DNA of 64,000 bases from Roseomonas sp. (GTDB lineage: Bacteria > Pseudomonadota > Alphaproteobacteria > Acetobacterales > Acetobacteraceae): contig JADCER010000015.1 in NCBI GenBank assembly GCA_020249925.1, forward strand, positions 1 to 64,000, written 5' to 3'. Below the pieces are notes generated by a model. That model had not been told where the DNA came from. It saw only the letters and a list, made by a program, of their open reading frames with translations, and did no database searches. This document shows, one piece after another, positions 37,570 to 46,057 of this stretch. Made by a program: the position numbers and the translations under genes. Position 1 is the first letter of the stretch; every line of letters starts with the position of its first letter.

Positions 37570-38318
37570 ACGACGATACCGTCATTCGCGTGGAGAACCT
37601 GGCCGTCAGCTTCGGCCCGCGCACCATTTTCAAGGATGTGTCCTTTGAAGTGAAGCGTGGTGAGGTCTTTATCATCCTGGGCGGTTCAGGCTGCGGCAAA
37701 TCCACCTTGCTCAAGGCGTTGATCGGCATTGTGCCAATTGCCGCGGGACGCGCGGAAATCCTTGGCGTTGATCTGGCGGAAGCGGATGCGGAAGGGCGTA
37801 TTGCATTGCTGCAAAGGATTGGCGTGATGTGGCAATCCGGCGCGCTTTTCGGCAATATGACGCTGTCCGAAAATGTGGAATTGCCCTTGGAAGAACACAC
37901 CGATTTGCCGCGCCCGGCGCGAGAGGCTTTGGCAAGGGCCAAGCTTGGCCTGGTTGGGCTTGGCGATGCGGCGGGGCTTTTACCTGCCGAGATTTCGGGC
38001 GGCATGGCCAAGCGTGCGGGCATTGCGCGCGCCATGGCGCTTGATCCGCCCTTGCTGATTTTGGATGAGCCATCGGCCGGGCTTGACCCCATCACTTCAG
38101 CAGGGTTGGACAAGCTCATCCTGGATATTGCGCGCAGCACCGGGACGACTTTTGTGGTGGTAACGCATGAATTGCAATCCATTCTGGCCATTGGGGATCG
38201 CTGCATCATGCTGGACAAGGAAGCGCGCGGCATGATCGCCATGGGCAAGCCGCGCGACTTGCGCGATACCGGCACGCACCCCACCGTGCGCTCCTTCTTC
38301 CGGCGAGAGGCTGCCTGA
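37566..38318 (+). CDS. mlaF: MlaF-type ABC transporter ATPase
   Basis: The 250-residue ATPase of the lipid transporter. Walker A is GGSGCGKST (near residue 38), the signature is ISGGMAKRAGIARA with MAKR in place of the usual QxxR (typical of the Mla branch), and Walker B is LLILDEPSAGLDP, followed by the switch His in VTHEL. It is coupled to mlaE by ATGA and lies one base before the mlaD start. Confidence 0.94.
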   Translation: MNDDTVIRVENLAVSFGPRTIFKDVSFEVKRGEVFIILGGSGCGKSTLLKALIGIVPIAAGRAEILGVDLAEADAEGRIALLQRIGVMWQSGALFGNMTLSENVELPLEEHTDLPRPAREALARAKLGLVGLGDAAGLLPAEISGGMAKRAGIARAMALDPPLLILDEPSAGLDPITSAGLDKLILDIARSTGTTFVVVTHELQSILAIGDRCIMLDKEARGMIAMGKPRDLRDTGTHPTVRSFFRREAA

Positions 38319-38319
38319 T

Positions 38320-39324
38320 ATGGCAAAACCGCCCAATACGCTTTTCCTCCGTATCGGGATGCTGGCGCTTTCCGCCATTGCGCTTGCGGTTGGATTCATT
38401 CTTTACCTGACGGCCGGACAATTCGGTACCAAATCAGATTATTTCGAGACCTATGTCGGTGAATCCATCGTCGGTCTCGATGTTGGGGCATCGGTGCGCT
38501 TTCGTGGCGTGCAGATTGGGCGCGTGACGGAAATCTCACTGGCAGCGGCTGTCTATGATGTGCCCGAAGCGCGCGCCAATCGTGCCGCGATGCAATTGGT
38601 GGTGATACGCTTTGCGGTGGAGAGGACACGCGTAGCCCGCATCGCCTCGCTTGAGGATATGATCGCGGCCGGCTTGCGCACGCGCATTGCTTCCCAGGGG
38701 ATCACTGGCGTTACCTATCTGGAAATTGATATTCTGGACCCAAGACGCTACCCACCCATCCAAGTGCCCTGGAAGCCGCGCTATGATCATGTCCCCGCCG
38801 TGCCTTCCACCATCACGCAAGTCACCAGCGCGGCAGAACAAATTTTGCGCCGGCTGGAAGCGCTAGATATCGAATCCCTGGTCAATAACGCCGCCGGTCT
38901 CATGGCTGATTTGCGTCGCCAGGTGAATGATGGGGAAGTCGCTATTGCGCTGCGTGAAGCCAGTGAGACGCTGACCGAGCTCCGCGCTGAAATCCGCAAG
39001 GCGCGCTTTGAAGATACCGCGGCCGAATTGCGCGATGCGATCCATCATTTGGGTGAGGCCGGGCGCAGCACGCAGGAATTGATGTCAAGCCGCGAAGTGC
39101 GCGATGCGCTGGTGCGCATTCCGGCTGCGGTCACCGCACTTGAACAAACCTTGCGCACCGCGCGCGGTACGACCGCTGATCTGCAAGCGGATTTGTCGCC
39201 GTTGATGCGTGATTTGCGATCCTCGGTCGCCAATCTGCGTGACACCACGGAAGCGCTGCGGCGCAATCCTTCGCAAACCCTTCTCGGCGCGCCACCGCCG
39301 CCGCCCAATCGGGAACGCCGCTGA
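38320..39324 (+). CDS. mlaD: MlaD/MCE-family substrate-binding subunit
   Basis: A 334-residue MCE protein anchored by one N-terminal helix (about residues 10-28). The MCE domain follows (GESIVGLDVGASVRFRGVQIGRV near 46-68 and TRIASQGITGVTYLEI). C-terminal residues 170-320 are mostly helical with heptad character (LRQVNDGEVAIALREASETLTELRAE region) and end in a Pro-rich tail. MCE rings bind and relay phospholipids across the periplasm. This subunit is longer than E. coli MlaD (183 residues) and closer to the PqiB/YrbD-like single-MCE forms of alphaproteobacteria. Confidence 0.92.
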   Translation: MAKPPNTLFLRIGMLALSAIALAVGFILYLTAGQFGTKSDYFETYVGESIVGLDVGASVRFRGVQIGRVTEISLAAAVYDVPEARANRAAMQLVVIRFAVERTRVARIASLEDMIAAGLRTRIASQGITGVTYLEIDILDPRRYPPIQVPWKPRYDHVPAVPSTITQVTSAAEQILRRLEALDIESLVNNAAGLMADLRRQVNDGEVAIALREASETLTELRAEIRKARFEDTAAELRDAIHHLGEAGRSTQELMSSREVRDALVRIPAAVTALEQTLRTARGTTADLQADLSPLMRDLRSSVANLRDTTEALRRNPSQTLLGAPPPPPNRERR

Positions 39325-39325
39325 C

Positions 39326-39937
39326 ATGAAGACCCTGCATCGCCGCGCCCTTTTAATGGCAGCACCTTTGCTTGCCTCTGCCTGCTCTGTCCTGCCGGAT
39401 CGGCCCTATCAGGAAGTGCTGCGCTATGCGCTGGAACCACGCCGGCAAGGGGAAGGCTGGCGCGGCAGGGGCCGGCGGACCTTGCTGCTGAGGACGCTGC
39501 GCGCTCCGCCGGCGCTTGATGTACGCGGGCTCCGCAGCATTCGCCCGGATGGGACCGAGGAGATTGATTTCTACGCCGAGTGGATCGCGCCCCCGGCGGA
39601 GGCGGCAGAACAGGCTTTGCGCCGTTGGCTGATGGATGCGCGGCTTTTCGCGGCCGTACTGGCGCCTGGCAGCCGCGCCAATCCTGATCTGGTGCTGGAA
39701 GGTGAATTGACGCGGCTGGTCGCCAATCGCGCGCGGGGTCAGGCGGAAGCGGAATTGAATTTCGTGCTGATTTCAGAACGCGAGAGCTCGCCCCGCGTGC
39801 TGGGGCAGATGATCAGCACCGGAAGCGCTGCGCTGCCGAACAATGCGCCGCGCCCGGATCAGGCAGCAGCGGCGATGAATGCCGCTTTGGCCAATGCTTT
39901 TGCATCTTTGGAGCAGGCGCTGGCGCGTTACGCCTGA
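39326..39937 (+). CDS. ABC-type transport auxiliary lipoprotein (PqiC/LptE-like)
   Basis: A 203-residue lipoprotein: a short basic N-terminus, a hydrophobic segment and the lipobox LASAC with Cys near residue 19, then a mixed alpha/beta domain of the ABC-transport auxiliary family (VLPDRPYQEVLRYALEPRR; LRSIRPDGTEEIDFYAEWIAPP; AAMNAALANAFASLEQALARYA at the end). It would sit on the inner leaflet of the outer membrane and help the MCE system hand over lipids. The start is one base past the mlaD stop. Its 3' end overlaps the convergent dedA gene by 10 bp. Confidence 0.85.
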   Translation: MKTLHRRALLMAAPLLASACSVLPDRPYQEVLRYALEPRRQGEGWRGRGRRTLLLRTLRAPPALDVRGLRSIRPDGTEEIDFYAEWIAPPAEAAEQALRRWLMDARLFAAVLAPGSRANPDLVLEGELTRLVANRARGQAEAELNFVLISERESSPRVLGQMISTGSAALPNNAPRPDQAAAAMNAALANAFASLEQALARYA

Positions 39938-40548
39938 TCCCGCCGGCGCCGCGCGCGGCGAAAGGCATAGACCAGATGCAGCGCATAGGCCGCGATGGAC
40001 CCGCCCACCACCACCCAGGCCAGCGGTTCCACCCAATGCTGCACGCGATCATAATGGTCTTCCAGCCAATAGCCGGCGATGGCGAGGAAGCTCAGCCAAA
40101 TCGCTGAACCAATCGCGGTCCAGACATAAAATACCGGGCGCGGGATCAGCACCATGCCGGCGGGGATGGAAATGATGGTGCGGATGCCAGGCAACATGCG
40201 CCCGAAGCAAAGCGCGAAAGGACCCCAGCGCTTCAGTGTGCGTTCCGCACGGTCCATGTCTTCGGTTTCAAAGGCGAACCATTTGCCGTAGCGCGCGACC
40301 AGCGGGCGGATGCGGTCCATCCCGAACCAGCGGCCGATTTCATACCAGAAGGCATTGCCGACCACAGTGCCAAGCACACCAATCACAATAACGCCAATCA
40401 GCGAAATCTCGCCCCGCGCGGCGGCGAAGCCCGATGCGGCCATGATGATTTCAGATGGGATGGGCGGGAAGATGTTTTCCGCCACCATCAGCACAAACAC
40501 GCCCATCAGCCCGGTTTCCGCGACCTGGCGCGCCACCCATTCAAACAT
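39928..40548 (-). CDS. DedA-family membrane protein
   Basis: A 206-residue polytopic protein of the DedA/SNARE-associated family, some members of which flip phosphatidylethanolamine or undecaprenyl phosphate. The signatures ENIFPPIPSEIIMAASGF (residues 24-41), GNAFWYEIGRWFG and FGRMLPGIRTIISIPAG are clear, with the E/R pairs needed for function. The ATG directly abuts the stop of the ArnT-like gene, indicating co-transcription with it. Confidence 0.92.
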   Translation of the reverse strand: MFEWVARQVAETGLMGVFVLMVAENIFPPIPSEIIMAASGFAAARGEISLIGVIVIGVLGTVVGNAFWYEIGRWFGMDRIRPLVARYGKWFAFETEDMDRAERTLKRWGPFALCFGRMLPGIRTIISIPAGMVLIPRPVFYVWTAIGSAIWLSFLAIAGYWLEDHYDRVQHWVEPLAWVVVGGSIAAYALHLVYAFRRARRRRDQA

Positions 40549-42210
40549 TCAATCCACCTTGAAAATCAGCAGCGTGAGCCAGCGCCCGCGCACGTAATTG
40601 AGCCCCGTGACAGAACCGGCGTCGCGCGGCGTGATGCCACGCTCTGCCGCCATCGCGCGAAACGCCGCTTCCTGCCGATGCGAAACCGCCACCACGCGCC
40701 CAGGCTTTTCCGCCAAAAACTCTGCCGCCGCCGCACCATCACGGAGCAGCGCAATGCCGCCACCAAGCGCGAATTGCAGCGAGGGTTCATGATAGCCGAC
40801 CACACCAAAATCACGGTCGCGCAAACCGGGGGCAATGGCGCGCACCTCCGCCGCGATACGCGGGGACATCCAAACGGCCTGCAGGCGTGGAATGACGCCT
40901 TCCAGCACCGCGGCATAAACCGGTACACTCAACACCGCACCAAGCAGGGCAGCGCGCGCCCAATGCCCCGCGCGCGCCGTGCGCCGCAGCAGCAGGATCA
41001 GCGCAACACCAAAGCCGAGCCCAATCAGGCCGAAGATATCCACGCGCCTTTCGGCGTAAAACGCTGCTGCCATGGCGGCGATGGGCAGACCAAGCGCGAC
41101 ACCACCCAGCGCCAGCCAGCCTATCGCTGCCAGCCAGCGCGGCGTGGGTCGGCGCAACGGATCCAGCGCCCAGGCAGCCGCCAGCAGCATCAGCGCAGGA
41201 TAAGCCGGCAGCGCGTAATGCGGGAGTTTCGTTGCCACCGCTTCAAACAACAGCCAGACCGGCACGGCCCAGCCCAGCAGGAAGCGCGTTTGTGGCTGCA
41301 GCCGATCCGCCCAGGCGCCAGGCAAGGCGCGCAGCACAATCCAGGCAGAGGGAAAGGCGGTGATGCCGAACAGGAAAGTGTAGAAACCCGGTGGGCCCCA
41401 ATGGCTTTCCTCGCCCGATCCCACCTTGCTCAGCATGTCATCGCCGATGGCTTCGGTGAAAAAGCGGCCTTCGGTTGCGATACCAATGGCGATGAACCAG
41501 GGCGCGGCGCAGGCAATCATCAGCGGCACGCCCCAAAGCGGGCGGAGCGCGCCAAACCAGGGCGCGCGGCGGTCCATCACCAGCAAAGTGATGCCGGCCA
41601 GCAAGGGCACCATCGGCGCAATGGGGCCCTTGAGCAGCACGCCCACACCCAGCGCCAGCCAAAAACCTAAAGCCTGTTTCGTGGTGAATTGCGCCGGCGC
41701 CAGATAGGCGCGGCCCATCAGCAGCATCGCCGCCGTGATACTCGCCAACAGCGCCGCATCGGTCTTGGCGATATGGGTTTCCACCACCAGCACCATGCAG
41801 GGCGCCAGCATGGCTGCCGCCAGAAACGCCGCACGCCGCCCGACCAAGGCACGGCCCAGATAGCAGGTGGCCAGTACCGCGAGCAGCGCGCCGATCAGCG
41901 ATGGCAGCCGATAGGCCCAAATGGCACCTCGCGCCGGGATGCCCACGGCTTCCAGCGTATGCACCGTGGCTGCTTGCGCCCAATGAATGCCGACGGGCTT
42001 CTTGTTGCGTTCCACCTCACCAAGCTTGATCCGCACATAATCGCCGGTTTCCACCATCTGCCGGCTGGCCTGGGCAAAGCGGCTTTCATCGCGATCCCCG
42101 GGCGGGATGGAAAAGAAGCCCGGCAGCCAAAGCAATAGGCAGAGCAGCGCAAGCCACCAGCCTGGGCGGCGTGTTTCCGGCAAACGGTCAAGGAAGCTGC
42201 CCAGGGTCAT
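40549..42210 (-). CDS. ArnT-like GT39-family membrane glycosyltransferase
   Basis: A 553-residue polytopic GT-C glycosyltransferase. The first periplasmic loop carries IPPGDRDESRFAQASRQMVETGDY with the catalytic-type acidic residues (D/E) and ends in KKPVGIHW, the pattern of ArnT/PMT-type enzymes that move a sugar from a polyprenyl phosphate donor to lipid A or another acceptor. About twelve membrane helices precede a soluble C-terminal domain. Genes for making L-Ara4N are not nearby, so the donor is unknown. Linked with dedA, which may recycle undecaprenyl phosphate, it could modify the envelope. Confidence 0.85.
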   Translation of the reverse strand: MTLGSFLDRLPETRRPGWWLALLCLLLWLPGFFSIPPGDRDESRFAQASRQMVETGDYVRIKLGEVERNKKPVGIHWAQAATVHTLEAVGIPARGAIWAYRLPSLIGALLAVLATCYLGRALVGRRAAFLAAAMLAPCMVLVVETHIAKTDAALLASITAAMLLMGRAYLAPAQFTTKQALGFWLALGVGVLLKGPIAPMVPLLAGITLLVMDRRAPWFGALRPLWGVPLMIACAAPWFIAIGIATEGRFFTEAIGDDMLSKVGSGEESHWGPPGFYTFLFGITAFPSAWIVLRALPGAWADRLQPQTRFLLGWAVPVWLLFEAVATKLPHYALPAYPALMLLAAAWALDPLRRPTPRWLAAIGWLALGGVALGLPIAAMAAAFYAERRVDIFGLIGLGFGVALILLLRRTARAGHWARAALLGAVLSVPVYAAVLEGVIPRLQAVWMSPRIAAEVRAIAPGLRDRDFGVVGYHEPSLQFALGGGIALLRDGAAAAEFLAEKPGRVVAVSHRQEAAFRAMAAERGITPRDAGSVTGLNYVRGRWLTLLIFKVD

Positions 42211-42258
42211 CGCGCGGCGGCTCTAGCATGAGACTACGGCGGGTGCCATGAAGGCGGC

Positions 42259-43530
42259 ATGAAGGAAGCCTCATCCCGGCCAAGGCGCCCGCCCGGCCTG
42301 CCCACCAGGCGCGCCGCACGCGATGTGCTGGATGCCGTGCTGGAAGCGCATCGGCCGCTGGAAGAAGCGCTGGAGGCCCTGCCGGCGCGGCTTGAAGCGC
42401 GGGATCGCGCGGCGGCGCATCGCATTGCGGCGACCGTGCTGCGGCGGCTTGGCAGCATAGATGCCGTGCTGGAACCCTTTCTGCGTCGTGAACCCCCGCC
42501 ACCTGCACGCCATGCGCTTAGGATCGGTGTCGCGGAATTGCTGCTGCTGGGCACACCTTCCCATGCCGCCGTGGCCTCTGCCGTGGATCTGGCGCCACGT
42601 GCCTTTGCCGGGTTGGTGAATGCCGTTTTGCGCAAGGTGGCAGCGGAAGGGGAGGCGCTGCTGGAAGGGCTGGATGCGGCGCGGCTCGATACACCGCCAT
42701 GGCTATGGTCCGCGTGGCACGCGACCTATGGCCCGGCGGTGCGGAGCATCGCGGAAGCGCATTGCGGCCCGGCGCCCCTGGATATTTCCCTGAAACCCGG
42801 CGCCACAGCGCCCGAGGGCGCGGAAGCCCTGCCCGGCGGGTCCTATCGCCTGCCCGCCGGCACGCGCGTGACGGAAATCCCCGGCTTTGCTGAGGGTGCC
42901 TTCTGGGTGCAGGACGCCGCCGCGGCCCTGCCGGCACGGCTGCTGGCGCCGCGCGCGGGGGAACGCATCGCCGATCTTTGCGCGGCCCCCGGCGGCAAGA
43001 CCGCGCAGCTTGCGGCAGCGGGCGCCAAGGTCACGGCGGTGGAGCGCGATCCTAAGCGTGCGGAACGGCTGCGCGAAAACCTGGCCCGGCTGAACCTGCC
43101 AGCTGAGATCATCACCGCCGATGCGGCGCAGTTTCGCCCTGCCGCGCCTTTCGATGCCATTCTGTTGGATGCGCCCTGCACCGCCACCGGCACCATCCGC
43201 CGCCACCCGGATGTGGCCTGGCTGAAGCGTCCACGCGATGTCGCAACCGCGGCCGCCTTGCAATCCCGCCTGCTGCAATCTGCGGCCGGGATGCTGGCGC
43301 CGGGCGGGCGCTTGGTTTTTGCCACTTGTTCCTTGCAGGCCGAAGAAGGCGAAGCGCATTTGCGCGAAGCGCCCGCGCTTGGCCTTCGGCTTGACCCGAT
43401 CCGCCCCGATGAAATGCCGGGACTGCCCGAGGCTATCCTGCCATCCGGCGCCGTGCGCACCCGCCCGGATTACTGGGCCGCGCGTGGTGGCATGGATGGG
43501 TTTTTCATCGCACGTTTTGTGAAGGTCTGA
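42259..43530 (+). CDS. rsmB: 16S rRNA (cytosine-5)-methyltransferase, RsmB family
   Basis: A 423-residue RsmB-type enzyme: an N-terminal NusB-like domain (residues 15-140, AARDVLDAVLEAHRPLEEAL at its start) fused to a SAM-dependent methyltransferase. Motif I is ADLCAAPGGKTAQLAAAG, motif IV ILLDAPCTATGTIRRHPD and motif VI VFATCSLQAEEGE; the two cysteines are the release and catalytic residues of m5C methyltransferases. RsmB itself modifies C967 of 16S rRNA; the assignment to that exact position is by family. Confidence 0.9.
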   Translation: MKEASSRPRRPPGLPTRRAARDVLDAVLEAHRPLEEALEALPARLEARDRAAAHRIAATVLRRLGSIDAVLEPFLRREPPPPARHALRIGVAELLLLGTPSHAAVASAVDLAPRAFAGLVNAVLRKVAAEGEALLEGLDAARLDTPPWLWSAWHATYGPAVRSIAEAHCGPAPLDISLKPGATAPEGAEALPGGSYRLPAGTRVTEIPGFAEGAFWVQDAAAALPARLLAPRAGERIADLCAAPGGKTAQLAAAGAKVTAVERDPKRAERLRENLARLNLPAEIITADAAQFRPAAPFDAILLDAPCTATGTIRRHPDVAWLKRPRDVATAAALQSRLLQSAAGMLAPGGRLVFATCSLQAEEGEAHLREAPALGLRLDPIRPDEMPGLPEAILPSGAVRTRPDYWAARGGMDGFFIARFVKV

Positions 43531-43579
43531 CCGCGTGAAAACCATTGCGCTTCGCCGCGCGCTTCGGCACATCTAAGCG

Positions 43580-44527
43580 ATGCCGCGCGGAGACCTTTTC
43601 CCCGATATCGCCCCTTATGAGACGGGCTTCCTGCCGCTATCCGGTGGGCATGTGATGTATTGGGAACAGGTCGGCAATCCGCGCGGCCAGCCCGTTCTTT
43701 TCCTGCATGGCGGGCCAGGTGCGGGCGCAGGTGCGGTGCATCGGCGCTTCTTTGACCCGCAGCATTGGCGCGTGATCATTTTCGATCAGCGCGGCGCCGG
43801 GCGGTCCCGCCCGCTTGGCGAATTGCGCGACAACACCACGCCCCATCTGGTGCGCGATATTGAAGTGCTGCGCCAATTCCTCGGCATCGAGAATTGGTTG
43901 CTGTTTGGCGGTTCCTGGGGATCAACGCTCGCGCTGGCCTATGCGCAGGAACATCCGAACCGCGTGCTGGGCTGCGTGCTGCGCGGCGTGTTTCTGGGCC
44001 GGCGGGACGAAGTGGGCTGGTTTCTGGATGGGCTCCGCCGCGTTTTCCCCGATGCCTGGGCCGCCTTCGCTGAGCATCTGCCGGCGGAAGAACGTGGGGA
44101 TTTGCTGGGCGCCTATCTCCGCCGCCTATGTGACCCCGACCCCGCCGTGCATCTGCCCGCCGCGCGCGCCTGGAGCCAATATGAGGGGTCGTGCTCCACC
44201 CTTCTGCCCTCACCCGAAACGGTGGCGAGCTTCGCGCAGGACCGCACCGCCCTGGGGCTCGCGCGGATTGAGGCGCATTACTTCGCCCATGACCTGTTCC
44301 TGCCGCCTGAGGGTTTGCTCGGCCGCATGGATCGTCTGGCGGGGATTCAGGCCGAGATTGTGCAAGGCCGCTACGATATGGTCTGCCCCGCGACCAGCGC
44401 CTTTGAATTGGCTGCCGCCTGGCCTTCCGCGCGCCTGACGGTGATCCCCGATGCGGGCCATTCCGCGCTGGAACCAGGGCTGCGCACGGCTTTGGTGAGC
44501 GCGGTTGAGCGTTTCCGCCGGCGGTGA
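43580..44527 (+). CDS. pip: Proline iminopeptidase
   Basis: A 315-residue S33 peptidase that releases N-terminal proline. The alpha/beta hydrolase signatures are HGGPGAGAGAVHRRFFDP (oxyanion), FDQRGAGRSRP, the nucleophile elbow GGSWGSTLALAYAQ, the acid in QGRYDMVCP and the His in DAGHSALEP; together they are diagnostic for Pip. The length fits. It lies 49 bp after rsmB and just upstream of tRNA-Arg. Confidence 0.95.
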   Translation: MPRGDLFPDIAPYETGFLPLSGGHVMYWEQVGNPRGQPVLFLHGGPGAGAGAVHRRFFDPQHWRVIIFDQRGAGRSRPLGELRDNTTPHLVRDIEVLRQFLGIENWLLFGGSWGSTLALAYAQEHPNRVLGCVLRGVFLGRRDEVGWFLDGLRRVFPDAWAAFAEHLPAEERGDLLGAYLRRLCDPDPAVHLPAARAWSQYEGSCSTLLPSPETVASFAQDRTALGLARIEAHYFAHDLFLPPEGLLGRMDRLAGIQAEIVQGRYDMVCPATSAFELAAAWPSARLTVIPDAGHSALEPGLRTALVSAVERFRRR

Positions 44528-44570
44528 GGCGTTCCCTGAGGGGCTGATTTGCGCTAATGACGAGCTTGGT

Positions 44571-44647
44571 GTCCCCGTAGCTCAGCAGGATAGAGCACCA
44601 GATTCCTAATCTGGGGGCCGTGAGTTCGAATCTCGCCGGGGACGCCA
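44571..44647 (+). tRNA. tRNA-Arg (anticodon CCT)
   Basis: A complete cloverleaf: acceptor GTCCCCG pairs with CGGGGAC, D arm GCTC/GAGC, anticodon stem CCAGA/TCTGG with loop TTCCTAA giving anticodon CCT, T arm GTGAG-TTCGAAT-CTCGC, discriminator G and an encoded CCA at 44645-44647. It reads AGG codons. The downstream sequence differs in composition from the surroundings, consistent with use of this tRNA as an integration point. Confidence 0.97.
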
Positions 44648-44657
44648 CCTCCCTTTC

Positions 44658-44787
44658 CTAGAGCATGCTCTCAGCCCAGGCTGGGCTTCGAAATTCCCAA
44701 GTATTTGCGGGCTTTTGGGCAGTAACCTTGATGATGCGGGGGCGGAAAAATGAGACTGAACCCCAAGGTTTCGAATTCCGCTAGAGC
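44658..44787. repeat. Palindrome-rich element flanked by CTAGAGC repeats, next to the tRNA
   Basis: Two back-to-back palindromes, AGAGCATGCTCT (44660-44671) and AGCCCA-GGC-TGGGCT (44673-44687), open a segment bounded by CTAGAGC at 44658-44664 and 44781-44787. It also holds two related pieces, CTTCGAAATTCCC and TTTCGAATTCCGC. The whole 345-bp stretch after the tRNA (44648-44992) contains no supported gene; an 85-codon minus-strand frame there overlaps this repeat. Confidence 0.45.
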
Positions 44788-44992
44788 CGCCGGGATACGG
44801 GCTTCATCACCGCGGGCGCGCCAGCCTTGCCATTGCGCCGGGTGCATGATGGCGGGTGGGCGCGCCACCCGCAGACTACGTCGCCCTCGCGTCATTTCCC
44901 GCCAGCCAAAGCCGTTTCGTCGCATCACCGCGGTGCCACGCCGGATAGGGTGCTAGATCCCCCCGGCCCAGCCAGGGTCCATGGAGATGCTC

Positions 44993-46057
44993 ATGCCGCG
45001 AAGCCGTTTCCGTCCGCTCCTTCCTGCCCTCGCCCTCGGCGTCACGCTGGTGCTCGGCTTCGCCTCGGTCGCCGCCGTCGCGCAGACCGGTGTCGCGCAG
45101 ATCGAGGCCGATGGAATGCCGCTGCGCCTCGTCTATCCCACCGCCGCCGCCGCGCGGCCAATGGCGTCTGGCCCCTTCACCCTGTCCGTGGCGCCCGCCG
45201 CGCCACCCCTCCCGGGAACCCGGCGCGTGGTCCTTATGTCGCACGGCACGGGCGGCAACCCGCTCGCCGAGCATACCCTCGCCGTGCGCCTCGCGGCAGC
45301 GGGCTTCGTCGTGGCGCAGCTTCTGCACCGCGGCGACAACAATGCTGATGTCACCGCCGCGGGACCGGAATCCTGGCGCCACCGCCCGCGGGAGGCGAGC
45401 GCCGCGCTGGACGCCCTGGCCGCGCACCCCGATTGGGGGCCGCGGCTGCGGCTCGACCGGGTGGGCGTGCACGGCACCTCCGCCGGCGCCATCACGGCAA
45501 TGGCGCTTGTCGGCGCCGAATGGAGCTTGCGCGACCTCATCCGCCACTGCCTCGCCGCGGGGGAGGCCGATCTCGGCTTCTGCTACAATGGCCTGCCGGA
45601 CGAGGCCGCGCGCGCCGCCCGCCGCGCACGCTTCGAATCCGCCCGTAACGTGCCGGACTTCATGCTGGGGCGGGAGAATAACGCCCGGCATGGCGGGCGG
45701 GATCCCCGCATCGTCGTCGTCGCCGTCTCCACCCCGGTCGGGGCGATCTTCCGCGCCGACAGCCTGGCGCAGGTCGCCGTGCCAGTCGGCGTGGTGCGCG
45801 CGGGGGCGGATCGCCTCACGCCCAATGCCTTCCATGCCGACCGCATCCTGCGGCATTGCGGCGCCTGCACGCCACTCGCCGTGATGGCCGGGGCAGGGCA
45901 TATGGACGCCATGTCGCCCTGGCCCAGCAGCGTCGCGAAGACGGTAGCGGATCGGCACCCGGTGGGCGGCAGGCCCGAACCGGGCTTCGATCCCGCGGAG
46001 CGCGCGGCAGCGCAGGCGGCGATCGTTCAGCATTTCCTGCGTCACCTCGTGCCATGA
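44993..46057 (+). CDS. Secreted alpha/beta hydrolase (dienelactone hydrolase-like)
   Basis: A protein of about 354 residues with an N-terminal signal peptide (RPLLPALALGVTLVLGFASVAAVAQ, cleavage near residue 31). The mature part resembles COG4188-type predicted dienelactone hydrolases: an oxyanion-type VLMSHGTGGNPLAEHTLA, the nucleophile elbow GVHGTSAGAITAM (Ser near residue 166) and a C-terminal GAGHMDAMS His. It is presumably a periplasmic esterase or lipase. Three ATGs are possible (44981, 44987, 44993); the last follows GGAG at good spacing. Codon choice is GAG/GAC- and C/G-ending, unlike neighbours, and it is coupled to the kinase (ATGA). Confidence 0.75.
   Translation: MPRSRFRPLLPALALGVTLVLGFASVAAVAQTGVAQIEADGMPLRLVYPTAAAARPMASGPFTLSVAPAAPPLPGTRRVVLMSHGTGGNPLAEHTLAVRLAAAGFVVAQLLHRGDNNADVTAAGPESWRHRPREASAALDALAAHPDWGPRLRLDRVGVHGTSAGAITAMALVGAEWSLRDLIRHCLAAGEADLGFCYNGLPDEAARAARRARFESARNVPDFMLGRENNARHGGRDPRIVVVAVSTPVGAIFRADSLAQVAVPVGVVRAGADRLTPNAFHADRILRHCGACTPLAVMAGAGHMDAMSPWPSSVAKTVADRHPVGGRPEPGFDPAERAAAQAAIVQHFLRHLVP

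Noticed and set aside
44671..44928. An 85-codon minus-strand frame after tRNA-Arg
   Set aside because: It overlaps the palindromic repeat element, shows no ribosome binding site or recognised domain, and may simply be repeat-derived.
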